Shown here: positions 1-8,805 of the stretch, piece after piece
Numbering within the stretch: position 1 is the first letter of the stretch
Layout of the letters: each line of letters starts with the position of its first letter
Source of the DNA: Candidatus Zixiibacteriota bacterium
GTDB lineage: Bacteria; Zixibacteria; MSB-5A5; GN15; FEB-12
DNA length: 18,914 nucleotides
Assembly: GCA_003641415.1 (NCBI GenBank)
Contig: QNAG01000019.1
Coordinates: forward strand, 1 to 18,914
Direction of reading: 5' to 3'
Program-made: the position numbers and the translations under genes
Notes under the pieces: model-generated
Told to the model about the DNA's origin: nothing
What the model saw: the letters and a program-made list of their open reading frames with translations, nothing else
Database searches by the model: none

Positions 1-663
1 AAAAATGGTCGTATAACCATCCCCGGCTTCTACAAGGATGCGAAAGCGTTAACCAAATGGGAACGCGCTCAGTTCCGCAAACTGCCGTACAAAGAGAAGG
101 ACTACAAAAAGTCGCTCGGTCTGCAGGCGGTTCATGGCGAGAAGGGTTACACTACTTTCGAGCGTCAGTGGGCGCGGCCAACCTGTGATGTCAACGGTAT
201 CACCGGCGGATACCAGGGCGAGGGCGCCAAGACGATTATCCCATCGATGGCTTCCTGCAAGATCACCATGCGCCTGGTGCCGGATATGGATCCCAACGAT
301 ATTTGCAATAAAATTGAGAAATACCTGTTAAAAATTGCCCCGAAATCGGTCAAGGTCAAAGTGGCCAAGCACGGCGGCGCTAAGGGAGTCGTGGTTCCTA
401 CTGATGGTCCTTGGCTGGAAGCATCGGCGCGAGCTATCAAAGCCGGTTTTGGCAAAGCTCCAGTATTCATGCGTGAGGGCGGATCAATTCCGATAGTGGT
501 CGACTTCAAGGAAATCCTTGGCCTTGACACCCTGCTGATCGGGTTTGGTCAGAATGATGACAACATTCACTCACCTAACGAACGTTTCCGGATCTGCGAT
601 TTTGAACGCGGATGCAAGACAGCGGCTGTACTGCCGGTTGAACTCGCAAAAGTGGAAAAATAG
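1..663 (+). CDS. M20-family zinc peptidase (dipeptidase-like), 3' part
   Basis: The frame is open from base 1 to a TAG stop and gives about 220 residues, so the 5' end lies outside the window. The visible part matches the second half of M20 dipeptidases related to carnosinase. A lid/dimerisation-domain stretch contains 'DVNGITGGYQGEGAKT' and 'ITMRLVPDMDP'. The returning catalytic domain has 'REGGSIPIV' and the C-terminal 'DDNIHSPNERF', whose His is the usual late metal ligand. The N-terminal metal-binding motifs are not in the window. Family members are cytosolic hydrolases that cleave short peptides or related amides with two metal ions. Only two bases separate the stop from the next gene, so the two are probably co-transcribed. 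The substrate cannot be told from sequence. Confidence 0.9.
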   Translation, partial: KNGRITIPGFYKDAKALTKWERAQFRKLPYKEKDYKKSLGLQAVHGEKGYTTFERQWARPTCDVNGITGGYQGEGAKTIIPSMASCKITMRLVPDMDPNDICNKIEKYLLKIAPKSVKVKVAKHGGAKGVVVPTDGPWLEASARAIKAGFGKAPVFMREGGSIPIVVDFKEILGLDTLLIGFGQNDDNIHSPNERFRICDFERGCKTAAVLPVELAKVEK

Positions 664-665
664 CA

Positions 666-1445
666 ATGGATTTAGGATTGAAGGGTAAGCGGGCGCTGGT
701 AACCGGCGCCTCAGCTGGGTTGGGGAAAGCAACGGCTATGGCTCTGGCAGATGAGGGAGCCATAGTTACAATCAATAGCCGTGATCGCGATCGACTTGAA
801 CTGGCAGCCAACGAGATAGACCGGCATGCCGGTCAAAAACCAACCCTGGCGGTGGGTGATCTATCAGTTCCGGGAGATGTGAACAAAATTATCGAGATTG
901 CCGGTCATGTTGATATTCTTGTCTCCAATACCGGTGGCCCGCCACCGGGCGATTTCCTCGATCATTCCCCCGAAGAGTGGGACCGGGCTGGAGAGTTGTT
1001 ATTACATTCGGCGATCAATCTCACTCGTGCGGTTATTGAGTCAATGAAAGAGCAGCATTGGGGAAGATTGATATACAGTACGTCAGTCGCTGTCCTGCAA
1101 CCAATTGACAATTTGATACTTTCAAATGCGTTTCGCGCCGGTCTGACCGGATTCTGCAAGACGATATCAAATACCTACGCCAAGTATGGAATTACCGCCA
1201 ATACGGTCTGTCCCGGATATACAGCGACAGAACGTCTTCAGAATCTTGCTGGTAAAATAGCCGAGGATACCGGCAAAACATCAGAGGCGGTACTTCAGGG
1301 TTTTGGCGATGCTGCGCCAGCTGGCAGGGTGGGCAAGCCGGAAGAGCTGGCGGCATTGATTGTATTTCTGGCAAGCGATAAAGCGGCGTACATCACCGGT
1401 ACGTCAATTCCGGTCGATGGCGGTTTAAATAAATCTCTGATATAA
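666..1445 (+). CDS. SDR-family oxidoreductase-like protein with atypical active site
   Basis: This 259-residue Rossmann-fold protein belongs to the short-chain dehydrogenase/reductase family, in the FabG-like group. The cofactor motif 'GASAGLGKA' is near residue 14, and 'VSNTGGPPPG' takes the place of the usual NAG motif near residue 87. The C-terminus has 'ITANTVCPGY' and 'ITGTSIPVDGG', as in FabG relatives. The YxxxK catalytic pair is absent: the aligned stretch reads 'SNAFRAG', putting Ser where Tyr belongs and Arg where Lys belongs. A known subgroup annotated as beta-ketoacyl-ACP-reductase-like shows this departure, so the gene is not simply broken. Its reaction is not established and it may not be a classical reductase. 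It starts two bases after the upstream peptidase stop. Confidence 0.87.
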   Translation: MDLGLKGKRALVTGASAGLGKATAMALADEGAIVTINSRDRDRLELAANEIDRHAGQKPTLAVGDLSVPGDVNKIIEIAGHVDILVSNTGGPPPGDFLDHSPEEWDRAGELLLHSAINLTRAVIESMKEQHWGRLIYSTSVAVLQPIDNLILSNAFRAGLTGFCKTISNTYAKYGITANTVCPGYTATERLQNLAGKIAEDTGKTSEAVLQGFGDAAPAGRVGKPEELAALIVFLASDKAAYITGTSIPVDGGLNKSLI

Positions 1446-1484
1446 TTTAAGCTCGGATTATATTGGTTTGGGTTTTGTCAGAGA

Positions 1485-2381
1485 ATGAATGCCAGTGTGA
1501 AATCGGAAGCTACAACATCAGCGTCGCTGGTCGTTGGTGTGTTGGTGGTGCAACAATTCCTCGGCGCGCTTACTTTTCCAATCGCCAAGTTTGGGTTGGA
1601 GTTTATAGAACCCTTTACCTTTGCCTTTTATCGCTTTGTTATATCTTCGCTTGTCTTGCTTGTAGTTGTTCGGATGCGGAAATCCGGTTCACCTATAGCT
1701 CGGAATGACTATATTAAAATCGTCGGGTTGGGTATTCTGATAATCCCCTTTAACCAGGTTGCCTATCTTTACGGTCAAAAACTAACCGTTGCCGGACATG
1801 GCGCATTGTTGTTTGCAACCGTACCTATCTGGGTGTTCGTGGCGGCATTGATTCATCTCAAAGAGAAATTCTTACTGCGTCGAGCAGTGGGAATTGTTGT
1901 GGGTCTAATTGGAGTAGCGGTGGTTATGGTAACCGGCGCCATTGAACTGGGCACCGAGTATCTTCTGGGTGACCTCATTATACTGGGGGCGGTGATCGCC
2001 TGGGCATATTATTCCGTATGGGGGAAGCCACTGGTCGAGAAATACGGCGCTCTGCGGGTGACCGCCTATGCTCTGGCTTCCGGTTCCGCGTTGTATTTTC
2101 CTTTTGGTTTGTATCGGGCTATTATCTTTGATTACTCTGAAGTGACAGCCGGTGCCTGGCTATCGGTCCTCTATGTCGCCTTGGGCGTGTCGGTGGCGTT
2201 GTATGTATTGTGGTACTGGGTGTTGGGGAGGAGGGACGCTTCGAATGTTGCGGTTTATCACAATATCCAGCCGGTAGTTGCCGCAGCAGTGGCATACGTA
2301 TTTCTATCCGAGCCAATTGGTTGGTCATTTGTGATTGGCGGCGTGATTGTCTTGGGTGGGGTGATAATTACAGAGTTATAG
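1485..2381 (+). CDS. EamA/DMT-superfamily membrane transporter
   Basis: This 298-residue hydrophobic protein is of the usual length for drug/metabolite transporter (EamA) proteins, which have ten membrane helices in two homologous halves. The first half carries 'FLGALTFPIAKFGLEFIEP', the typical opening of the first EamA domain, and 'GHGALLFATVPIWV'. The second half includes 'LGDLIILGAVIAWAYYSVWGK' and near the end 'NIQPVVAAAVAYVFLSEPIGW', the conserved EamA C-terminal signature. Relatives export amino acids, nucleotides or other small metabolites across the inner membrane; the substrate cannot be predicted. It lies 39 bases downstream of the SDR gene on the same strand, so it may share the peptidase/SDR transcript. 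No strong Shine-Dalgarno sequence is seen before the chosen ATG. Confidence 0.9.
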   Translation: MNASVKSEATTSASLVVGVLVVQQFLGALTFPIAKFGLEFIEPFTFAFYRFVISSLVLLVVVRMRKSGSPIARNDYIKIVGLGILIIPFNQVAYLYGQKLTVAGHGALLFATVPIWVFVAALIHLKEKFLLRRAVGIVVGLIGVAVVMVTGAIELGTEYLLGDLIILGAVIAWAYYSVWGKPLVEKYGALRVTAYALASGSALYFPFGLYRAIIFDYSEVTAGAWLSVLYVALGVSVALYVLWYWVLGRRDASNVAVYHNIQPVVAAAVAYVFLSEPIGWSFVIGGVIVLGGVIITEL

Positions 2382-2451
2382 CTTTGTTACTTCAATTGCC
2401 TGACTGGAACTACGGCCTACCTGGCTTCAAATAAGTTTCGCAGAATTTCGC

Positions 2452-2479
2452 TTTACAGGACTTATCGAAGAACTGTAAA
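2452..2479. repeat. Inverted repeat between convergent genes
   Basis: TTTACAG and CTGTAAA form a 7-base inverted repeat around a 14-base loop, between the convergent stops of the EamA gene (2381) and the HEAT gene (2502). There is no adjoining T-run, so it is not a canonical terminator. It could still help separate the two converging transcripts. Confidence 0.3.
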
Positions 2480-2501
2480 CATGAAAGGGGTAGTAATCAC
2501 C

Positions 2502-4718
2502 TCAATGTCGTGATAGAATTTCGTTCACCACCTTATGAATTGAGGAACGGCTTAGTACCTTTTGAGCAATAGACATGGAACTTTTGAATTCGCGGAGTTT
2601 CTCAATTGAAGCTTTGTCTCCTATTCTCCCAAGAGCAGTTACTGCAGCAAGCCTGAGTTCTTCACGCGAGCTTCCTCCTTCAGTCATTTCTGAGAGGAAA
2701 TCATCGTCCTTAAGCAACTGGGAGAGAAACTCCCTCGAATTTTCTCCACCAAGGCGACCGAGAGCAGCTATCCCTCTTTTGGCAATTGATGGCTGTCGCT
2801 TCATTGTATTGATCAACATGGGTGCGAAATCCTCATTCCCTGTTAATCCGACAGCAATTACAGCGCTTTCTCTGACTGCTTTATCAGAATCCTCAGCCAT
2901 GAAAATCAGCATATCGCAGGCATCTTCGCCACCAATTTTCTCAAGGGTGCTCACTATCTCGCGTCTAACTCGTACATCATGATCGTTTATGCGTAACCTT
3001 AGCGGCACTATCCCTTCCGGATCTTTAATTTGGCCAAGAATGAAGATAGAGTTACGAATCACATACCATTTGGCATCAGCAAGTTCATTGCGATTGCTAC
3101 CTCGCTCAAACATGGCATCATCGGTCAGTACTCTTGAGAAAACGGTAAGAGTATCCTTGCCCAGTTCAGCTAAAATTTTCAGCGCCAGTTGTCTCACATG
3201 CCGGGCGGGGTGAGAAATAATTTGTGATAAACCTAAAGCCACCTGCTCGCCACCAACAGAAATCAGGGCATCACGGATGTATCCTGCTGTTTCAGAATCA
3301 CTGACTATCAAGTCATCAATCATAGCTGAGATGATATTCTGACGATTGATATTTTCGATGACTTTCTTAATAGCAAAGGAATCGTAAACTGTTACTCCCT
3401 CTTCGACATATTTGTGATTACCAATCATAATCGATAATCGGGCGACAAGATCGTACCGACGTGAGACAAGGCACTTCTCCAGAACTCTCCAAATAATCTC
3501 TGAGTACTCAAATGATTCTGTATTTGAATTCAATCCGGTGCTGATTCGTGTAATCAAGTTCTCGAAAACTGTTGTATCACTGAGAAGGTCAATAGATTCC
3601 ACCATGGAGACAAGTAACCCAAGCGCCCGCCCACGCTCTACAACTTCAGTCGATCCGAGAATATCCATCAGGAGTTCAAGTGTCTCGGTTGCCTTTCCTT
3701 TTTGTCCTGTGCGCATTAAGCGTTTAAACGCATCTACAAGCTGCCTTGTGGGCATAAGTCGTTGATCACTCTCAAGGCATTTCCTTAAAATTTGGTCAAT
3801 CTGGTCACGGGACTCAAACTTAATTGCAGATACAGAATCTCCTGATTCTTGGGCGACATTGGCTATGAATTGGTTATCACCCATCAATCTTTCCACTGCT
3901 GAAATGATTTGGTCGCGTTGAGGATGATAGTCCAGTAATTTCCACAAAGAACTAAAGTGCGCTTTTATGGTAACTGTTTCTTCACTGTCGGGAACATCCC
4001 TTTTTAGCTTTTCCAGTGTGCTAAGCAACTCATTCTGGATATCCTCAAGCTGCAACAAAGCTACCTTTTCCGGTAACAGGTATCGTACAACGTCATACGA
4101 GAAATCTATGCCCAGCGATTCGAGAACGCTTTCACCGCCGGCCTGGATTTTTGCCAGAGACTTCAGAGATTCGCCCATTTGACGCATGGCTATATTATGA
4201 ACTGAAAAATCTCCCTCAATGTCACCTCGGAACCGGGGACTATTCTCAAATAGTTCGAAAGCCAGTCTGGAGTTCACTTCGATAGTATCAATGCCTGACT
4301 GTTTTAGATATGTGCTTAGTATCTGGCTCTGATCAGTCCGCGATACTCTCAAGACAAAACGGCCGATAAATCGAGAAAGGTCTGTCATACTCATTTGTGG
4401 TCTAAAGAGCAGGGCATCAACTTCGAGTATTTGCAGGTAGCGGATAATTTCTTCAGTGAATACAGATTCTTTAAGGCGAACATTCATGGCGAAGAGGTTC
4501 CCGCGCTCCAAGTTCAAACTTACCAATCTCTTAAATTCAAAGAGCTTTACGAATGCGAAGAACGGTTTCTCCACAGCCTTTGATGAAACCGGATGACTCG
4601 CTCCATAGATAGCCACTTTGCGACAGGCCATGGCCATTTCCCGCACCAGACCATGAGCGAGTTCATTTAGATTCGTGTTCAGCGTAGACTCCGTATGGAT
4701 CTTTGGCGAGTTATTCAT
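2502..4718 (-). CDS. Large HEAT-repeat protein, probably cytoplasmic scaffold
   Basis: The protein has 738 residues from the ATG at 4718. That start is preferred over a GTG 12 bases upstream because GGAG lies at good distance before the ATG, and because the ATG overlaps the preceding gene's stop by 8 bases, suggesting translational coupling. No signal peptide or membrane segment is visible. The C-terminal part, about residues 475-715, consists of HEAT/PBS-lyase-type helical repeats, for example 'HVRQLALKILAELG', 'DVRVRREIVSTLEKIGG', 'AVRESAVIAVGLTGNED' and 'LRLAAVTALGRIGD'. The rest looks helical and of lower complexity. Near residues 37-42 is 'YGASHP', resembling the Y-x-x-x-HP motif seen at the start of some HEAT or HD-domain proteins. 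HEAT arrays bind other proteins; no catalytic motif is seen. It is the last gene of an overlapped trio. Confidence 0.85.
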   Translation of the reverse strand: MNNSPKIHTESTLNTNLNELAHGLVREMAMACRKVAIYGASHPVSSKAVEKPFFAFVKLFEFKRLVSLNLERGNLFAMNVRLKESVFTEEIIRYLQILEVDALLFRPQMSMTDLSRFIGRFVLRVSRTDQSQILSTYLKQSGIDTIEVNSRLAFELFENSPRFRGDIEGDFSVHNIAMRQMGESLKSLAKIQAGGESVLESLGIDFSYDVVRYLLPEKVALLQLEDIQNELLSTLEKLKRDVPDSEETVTIKAHFSSLWKLLDYHPQRDQIISAVERLMGDNQFIANVAQESGDSVSAIKFESRDQIDQILRKCLESDQRLMPTRQLVDAFKRLMRTGQKGKATETLELLMDILGSTEVVERGRALGLLVSMVESIDLLSDTTVFENLITRISTGLNSNTESFEYSEIIWRVLEKCLVSRRYDLVARLSIMIGNHKYVEEGVTVYDSFAIKKVIENINRQNIISAMIDDLIVSDSETAGYIRDALISVGGEQVALGLSQIISHPARHVRQLALKILAELGKDTLTVFSRVLTDDAMFERGSNRNELADAKWYVIRNSIFILGQIKDPEGIVPLRLRINDHDVRVRREIVSTLEKIGGEDACDMLIFMAEDSDKAVRESAVIAVGLTGNEDFAPMLINTMKRQPSIAKRGIAALGRLGGENSREFLSQLLKDDDFLSEMTEGGSSREELRLAAVTALGRIGDKASIEKLREFKSSMSIAQKVLSRSSIHKVVNEILSRH

Positions 4719-5856
4719 TTCTTTCTCCACAACAGATTATCATTCCCGATTCGGTGGCTATATAAACCCTATCACCATCACTGACAGGACCGAATCTGAT
4801 AGCGCCGGTCAATTGACGTTGTTCAATTAGCTTACCGTCAGCAACACTAAGGGAATACAGCATCCCGGTTAAGGTTCCCACTAACACATACTGCCCAACA
4901 GCCACAGGAGCAGCTCGAATCACGTCTTCAGTTTGGAAACGCCATTGTTCAACGCCCGTCATAGCATCCAGACTTACCAGATAACCTCCGGACAATCCGA
5001 TGAAAACCGAATTCCCCGATACGGCCGGCGGAGCCCAAATAGAGCTGCCAAGTTCTTTTTTCCAAACCTGATGTCCGTTATCAATATTGATTCCATAGAC
5101 ATTTCCAACGACGTCAGTCATTATCAACAAATCAGACAATATTGGAGTACTGACAATAGGACCATCAAGCGCCACTCGAAACTGTAGAGCACCATCGTCA
5201 ACAGACAGGGCGTATAGATTTCCAGCATCATCGCCCTGGTACAGCATATCTCTGCAACCGGCAACAGAAGCTATCAGCCTGCCATCGGTATGAAAAGTCC
5301 AGTTTTGTTCACCGGTCTCCAGATCATAGGCAGTCAGTACACCAGCTCTGGAACTAACCAACAATTGGCTATTTAGAATTATCGGCCTGGCGGGAGCATC
5401 CTTTACATGAGCCTGCCAGACAGTCTTTCCATTGTAGAGATTAATGCAGTATAGTTTGTTTCGATTTGGTGAAACTCCGAAGAAAGCCAGGCTGTCGTGG
5501 ATTACAACGCCCGATTGAGGTGATCCTTTGCATTTGAGTTTTCCCAGATTCTTCCCTGAAAGAACATCGAAAAACTTGATTCGTCTTCTCGCTGAGGGAT
5601 ACACGAGAGTACCTTTAGAAAGAGACAATGGGCCGGCTGGTTTCCCGGATACGCGCTGTTCCCAGATTATGTCCAATTCCCCGGGGAAAGCGCCATCAAC
5701 AGAACCTCCAGTTGCTTGAGTATCACTTCTATGGGAAGGCCGGACCGAAGGTTGATTTACGATATCTCGGGATAGTCTGTAGTTCGATGAGCAGCCCAGC
5801 GCACTAAAGACAATAATAAGACATAATGCCAGAGATATAAGCCGAACATGAGACAT
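4711..5856 (-). CDS. BamB-like PQQ-propeller lipoprotein
   Basis: From the ATG at 5856 the 381-residue product starts with a lipoprotein signal peptide: Arg at residue 5, a hydrophobic core, and lipobox 'ALGC' with the lipidated Cys at 22. The next residue is Ser, which in E. coli terms favours outer-membrane sorting. The mature part is a chain of PQQ-like beta-propeller blades with recurring 'LYxIxxxxGxxxW' patterns, such as 'LYCINLYNGKTVW', 'LTAYDLETGEQNW', 'VYGINIDNGHQVW' and 'LVSLDAMTGVEQW'. Length and fold match BamB, the propeller lipoprotein of the BAM outer-membrane assembly complex. No pyrroloquinoline-quinone enzyme residues are evident, so a structural role is likelier than a dehydrogenase. 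The ATG overlaps the upstream TGA by one base (TGATG) and is preceded by a GGGTGGA ribosome site. The adjacent Omp85-type gene makes a working partnership plausible but unproven. Confidence 0.87.
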   Translation of the reverse strand: MSHVRLISLALCLIIVFSALGCSSNYRLSRDIVNQPSVRPSHRSDTQATGGSVDGAFPGELDIIWEQRVSGKPAGPLSLSKGTLVYPSARRRIKFFDVLSGKNLGKLKCKGSPQSGVVIHDSLAFFGVSPNRNKLYCINLYNGKTVWQAHVKDAPARPIILNSQLLVSSRAGVLTAYDLETGEQNWTFHTDGRLIASVAGCRDMLYQGDDAGNLYALSVDDGALQFRVALDGPIVSTPILSDLLIMTDVVGNVYGINIDNGHQVWKKELGSSIWAPPAVSGNSVFIGLSGGYLVSLDAMTGVEQWRFQTEDVIRAAPVAVGQYVLVGTLTGMLYSLSVADGKLIEQRQLTGAIRFGPVSDGDRVYIATESGMIICCGERNE

Positions 5857-8678
5857 CAGAAATTCCACCCGAAGAAAAAGTTAAAATCAGCCTTGGGGCT
5901 TACAGTATTGAAATCGGTCGTATGAGTATAATCGAAACGCAACAACACGACATAGCCCAGGGCAACCCTGACTCCTGCTCCAAACGACCCCAGGAACTGA
6001 TCAAACCTTAACTTGTTGAACGCATCATCCGATGCATGACCAACATCAAAGAAAAGAGTGCCCCTGATTCCTCTGAAGCCTATCCCACCAAAGGGAAACC
6101 CGATAAACAAGTTGTCTATCAAAGGGAATCTTAATTCGGTAGAGGAAAACAGGACATTGCGGCTGTAAAATCTGTGTCGGTCGTATCCCCGAAATGACCA
6201 ACTGCCTCCAAGGTATATCCTCCGTGGCTCGGTTCCCGCAGAAGAATATGCAAACAGCCGATTGGCAAAAGCAGAGTATCTACCTATACGAAAGTAGTGC
6301 CTTATGTCTGCCAACACCATACGGTTAAAATGTTCCCATGATTCAATTCGATTAGTAATGCCAACTGTAAAATTGTACCGTCGGCCTTCGATAGGTCCGG
6401 ATATATCCCAGAGAGAATTGTCATACACCCAGCTAAGGTAGTGCGTGCCCAAAAAGGCTTCTCGGTCTCTCTGGCCGTATCGACGATAGCGATGATTATA
6501 AGCTGCCAGGGTGGTCAGATCAAGGCGGTGGAACTTGGAAAAAGGATAACTCAATAGTGTAATGACACCAGCCTCGCGCACATTAAAGTAACCGTCGTAG
6601 TCGTTAAAAAACTCGTTATAAATATGATAAGTGCCCACACCCCAGTTGAGCCGTCGTTCTTTATTGATATGGGTAATACCAACGTTAAAGGATTCGAGAA
6701 AATCATCCTTTGAATTGGCTGTATTGGCGAGAAGAAAATAATATGCACGGTTGCCAAGCACATCTGAGATGGCCATCTGAAATCCCCCCAGAGAACCGTA
6801 GACCGGATCATAACCGATGCTTGATTGAGCAATATCGAGCGAATAGTCGGTACTGTACTTTATCGAACTGTTACTAAATCGTGAATCGATTTTCATCGGC
6901 TTCCAAAGCGGTTGTGAAGATGCCAACGGTTGGGTGATTTTCTCTGGTTGAGATGGAATTTCCATTCGGTAGACCTGGAAAGTCATGTTCTGATAACCAG
7001 TGTAGACAAGGTGCTTGCCATCAGGTGTCAGACGGGGATTGAATGTCCCTGTCACATACTCAGATTGACGAACCAATTGATCGTTATTGTCCAGAAGAAA
7101 CAGGTTAAAAGTCCCACCGCGATCGGATGAAAAGAAAATTCCCGCTTCACTCCAGTCAGGTGACTGATCACGAAATAGACCAAAAGTGAGTTGCGAAAGT
7201 ATATTATCAGACAGACTATACTCGTATAAATTCGTAGCTCCTTTATGGCCATCAGCATTCCTATCCGAGGCGAAAACAATCCGGGTACCATCCGGTGAAA
7301 AAGTCGGATCAAAATCGTTGTAGATGTCGTCAGTGAGGGCTTGATATTTACCTGAAGTAAGGTCCAGCAGGTACAGGTCAGTGAAACCACTCAGGCGTAT
7401 TCCGGAGAACACAATTTTGGAGCCATCCGGTGACAATCGCGGTGAACGAATAGCCGCCAGACTATCGAATTCGTAACGATTGACGACTTCGTCTTCATTC
7501 AGGTCATACAGGTAAATTACATCGTGTTCCTTGGATTTCGAAGAAAACACAACCTTACCGGAATCGTTGGCATCAATCCCTGAACGGAGGAGATAAAGCG
7601 ATTCGTAATCTGATGAGCGTTCGCCTTTGATTAAAGTTCGTATTGGCTGCTTTTTCTTCGATCCTTCCGAGGGAGTCATGTAGATTCCAGAATATCCCAT
7701 TCGGTTGGCCTTGAACACTACCCATTCTTTCATACCGCTGCCGTCGTCCCACAAAATGGGTACGCCCTTGACCGAATACCCGTCATGTGTGATTCGGTCG
7801 GATTCCATATCCGGCAAACCAGATTCGGCAAGTTCCGGATAGTATTTCTTCCGAAGGCTGTATTCCCATTTCCGTGACAGTTCTTTCAGGTCATCCCCTA
7901 AAACGTTTTTTACAATTCTGTTAAATGTGTTTCCTTTGTACCACTCGTCGAAAATTAACATGAGCTTGTCGGCGCCATAGGTAGAATCAATAAAAGCGCA
8001 GATTGACTGGCCCAGCTTGTACATAAAATAAGTGCCACGAATTTTGTACATATTGGGAATTCCGACCAGACGTTCATTGATGACCATGTCCTTGACGAAC
8101 ATATCAGCGTCGGTATCCCACTCCTTCGACCAGTACTCCGCTATCCCTTCTGTGAACCACAAAGGAGGATAAGCCGACCTTATTCGACTTCGATGCTTCA
8201 AAACGTGCTCTATTTTATCAAAGGTAAATACGTGCACCAATTCATGACGTATTACATGATCCAGATCATGATAGGAGCCGTTAAACGGCAACACTACCCG
8301 ACCCTTCATGAACTCTGTGAATCCCCCCACCGATTCGGGCAGCATCCCTGGAACAACGTTGGTCTGCGTGAAGTAATTAGGTGAAGAATATATTATCAGC
8401 GGAGTTTTTTTCTTAATCTCATGGTTGAATCTGATCGCAAGCACTCGATAGGAATCTTCAGCCAAACGAGCTGACATCTTAGCTACCTCTACCTCCGCCT
8501 CGTAGAAATAGATTCGAAAGTGTTCTGTCGTCATTACCTGCCAATTGAAACGAGCGTACTGTACCTTATTCTTTCCGAAATAATACTGTGCTCCAACCGG
8601 CGATCCGCCAAGAACTACCAATATCAGCAGGGCTACTACCAACCGGGTCAGGATGTGTTTGCTTTGTTTCAAAATCAT
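5856..8678 (-). CDS. Secreted metallopeptidase / TolB-like propeller / Omp85 barrel fusion
   Basis: This is a 940-residue, three-part envelope protein. The ATG at 8678 is preferred over a GTG 21 bases upstream because it puts a classic signal peptide at the N-terminus (basic start, Leu/Val core, cleavage after 'SPVGA'). Residues about 40-280 resemble peptidase-MA-like gluzincins: 'HELVH' at 145-149 and 'WFTEGIAEYW' at 174-183, supplying the two His and a downstream Glu for zinc. Residues about 310-585 hold PD40/TolB-like propeller motifs: 'LSPDGSKIVFSG', 'FSPDGTRIVFASDR', 'LTPDGKHLVYTG'. Residues about 610-940 are an outer-membrane barrel with Omp85/BamA marks: 'GGSWSFRGYD' (the conserved RGY/RGF loop motif), 'GTLFFDVGHA', 'FGAGVRVALG', and terminal Phe. 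No POTRA domains are seen. The gene heads the overlapped trio and lies 165 bases after the radical SAM gene, enough for its own promoter. The parts are recognisable; the whole protein's function is not known to me. Confidence 0.85.
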   Translation of the reverse strand: MILKQSKHILTRLVVALLILVVLGGSPVGAQYYFGKNKVQYARFNWQVMTTEHFRIYFYEAEVEVAKMSARLAEDSYRVLAIRFNHEIKKKTPLIIYSSPNYFTQTNVVPGMLPESVGGFTEFMKGRVVLPFNGSYHDLDHVIRHELVHVFTFDKIEHVLKHRSRIRSAYPPLWFTEGIAEYWSKEWDTDADMFVKDMVINERLVGIPNMYKIRGTYFMYKLGQSICAFIDSTYGADKLMLIFDEWYKGNTFNRIVKNVLGDDLKELSRKWEYSLRKKYYPELAESGLPDMESDRITHDGYSVKGVPILWDDGSGMKEWVVFKANRMGYSGIYMTPSEGSKKKQPIRTLIKGERSSDYESLYLLRSGIDANDSGKVVFSSKSKEHDVIYLYDLNEDEVVNRYEFDSLAAIRSPRLSPDGSKIVFSGIRLSGFTDLYLLDLTSGKYQALTDDIYNDFDPTFSPDGTRIVFASDRNADGHKGATNLYEYSLSDNILSQLTFGLFRDQSPDWSEAGIFFSSDRGGTFNLFLLDNNDQLVRQSEYVTGTFNPRLTPDGKHLVYTGYQNMTFQVYRMEIPSQPEKITQPLASSQPLWKPMKIDSRFSNSSIKYSTDYSLDIAQSSIGYDPVYGSLGGFQMAISDVLGNRAYYFLLANTANSKDDFLESFNVGITHINKERRLNWGVGTYHIYNEFFNDYDGYFNVREAGVITLLSYPFSKFHRLDLTTLAAYNHRYRRYGQRDREAFLGTHYLSWVYDNSLWDISGPIEGRRYNFTVGITNRIESWEHFNRMVLADIRHYFRIGRYSAFANRLFAYSSAGTEPRRIYLGGSWSFRGYDRHRFYSRNVLFSSTELRFPLIDNLFIGFPFGGIGFRGIRGTLFFDVGHASDDAFNKLRFDQFLGSFGAGVRVALGYVVLLRFDYTHTTDFNTVSPKADFNFFFGWNF

Positions 8679-8773
8679 ATCCAGATTGTACGACAACACA
8701 TTCTTACAATCTTCGAATCCAAGACACTAACAGGTTCGATATGGCAAAACCACTCAATTGAATAGTCTGCCGT

Positions 8774-8805
8774 TGCGGAAATAATCCAGCCGAGGATAAT
8801 CCGCA
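8774..8805 (-). repeat. Strong imperfect hairpin between radical SAM and barrel-fusion genes
   Basis: TGCGG (8774-8778) pairs with CCGCA (8801-8805). After a two-base bulge, ATAATCC (8781-8787) pairs with GGATAAT (8794-8800) with one A-A mismatch, leaving the loop AGCCGA. An outer pair, CTGCCG (8767-8772) and CGGCAG (8821-8826), could close a larger structure. It begins about 39 bases after the radical SAM stop and ends about 95 bases before the next start. No T-run follows on the minus strand, so it may be an RNA-processing or stabilising hairpin or a weak terminator rather than a canonical rho-independent one. Confidence 0.5.

Noticed and set aside
8679..8699. GTG start extending the peptidase/barrel fusion by seven residues
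   Set aside because: The extension places polar residues before the basic start of a classic signal peptide; the ATG at 8678 gives a normal signal peptide.
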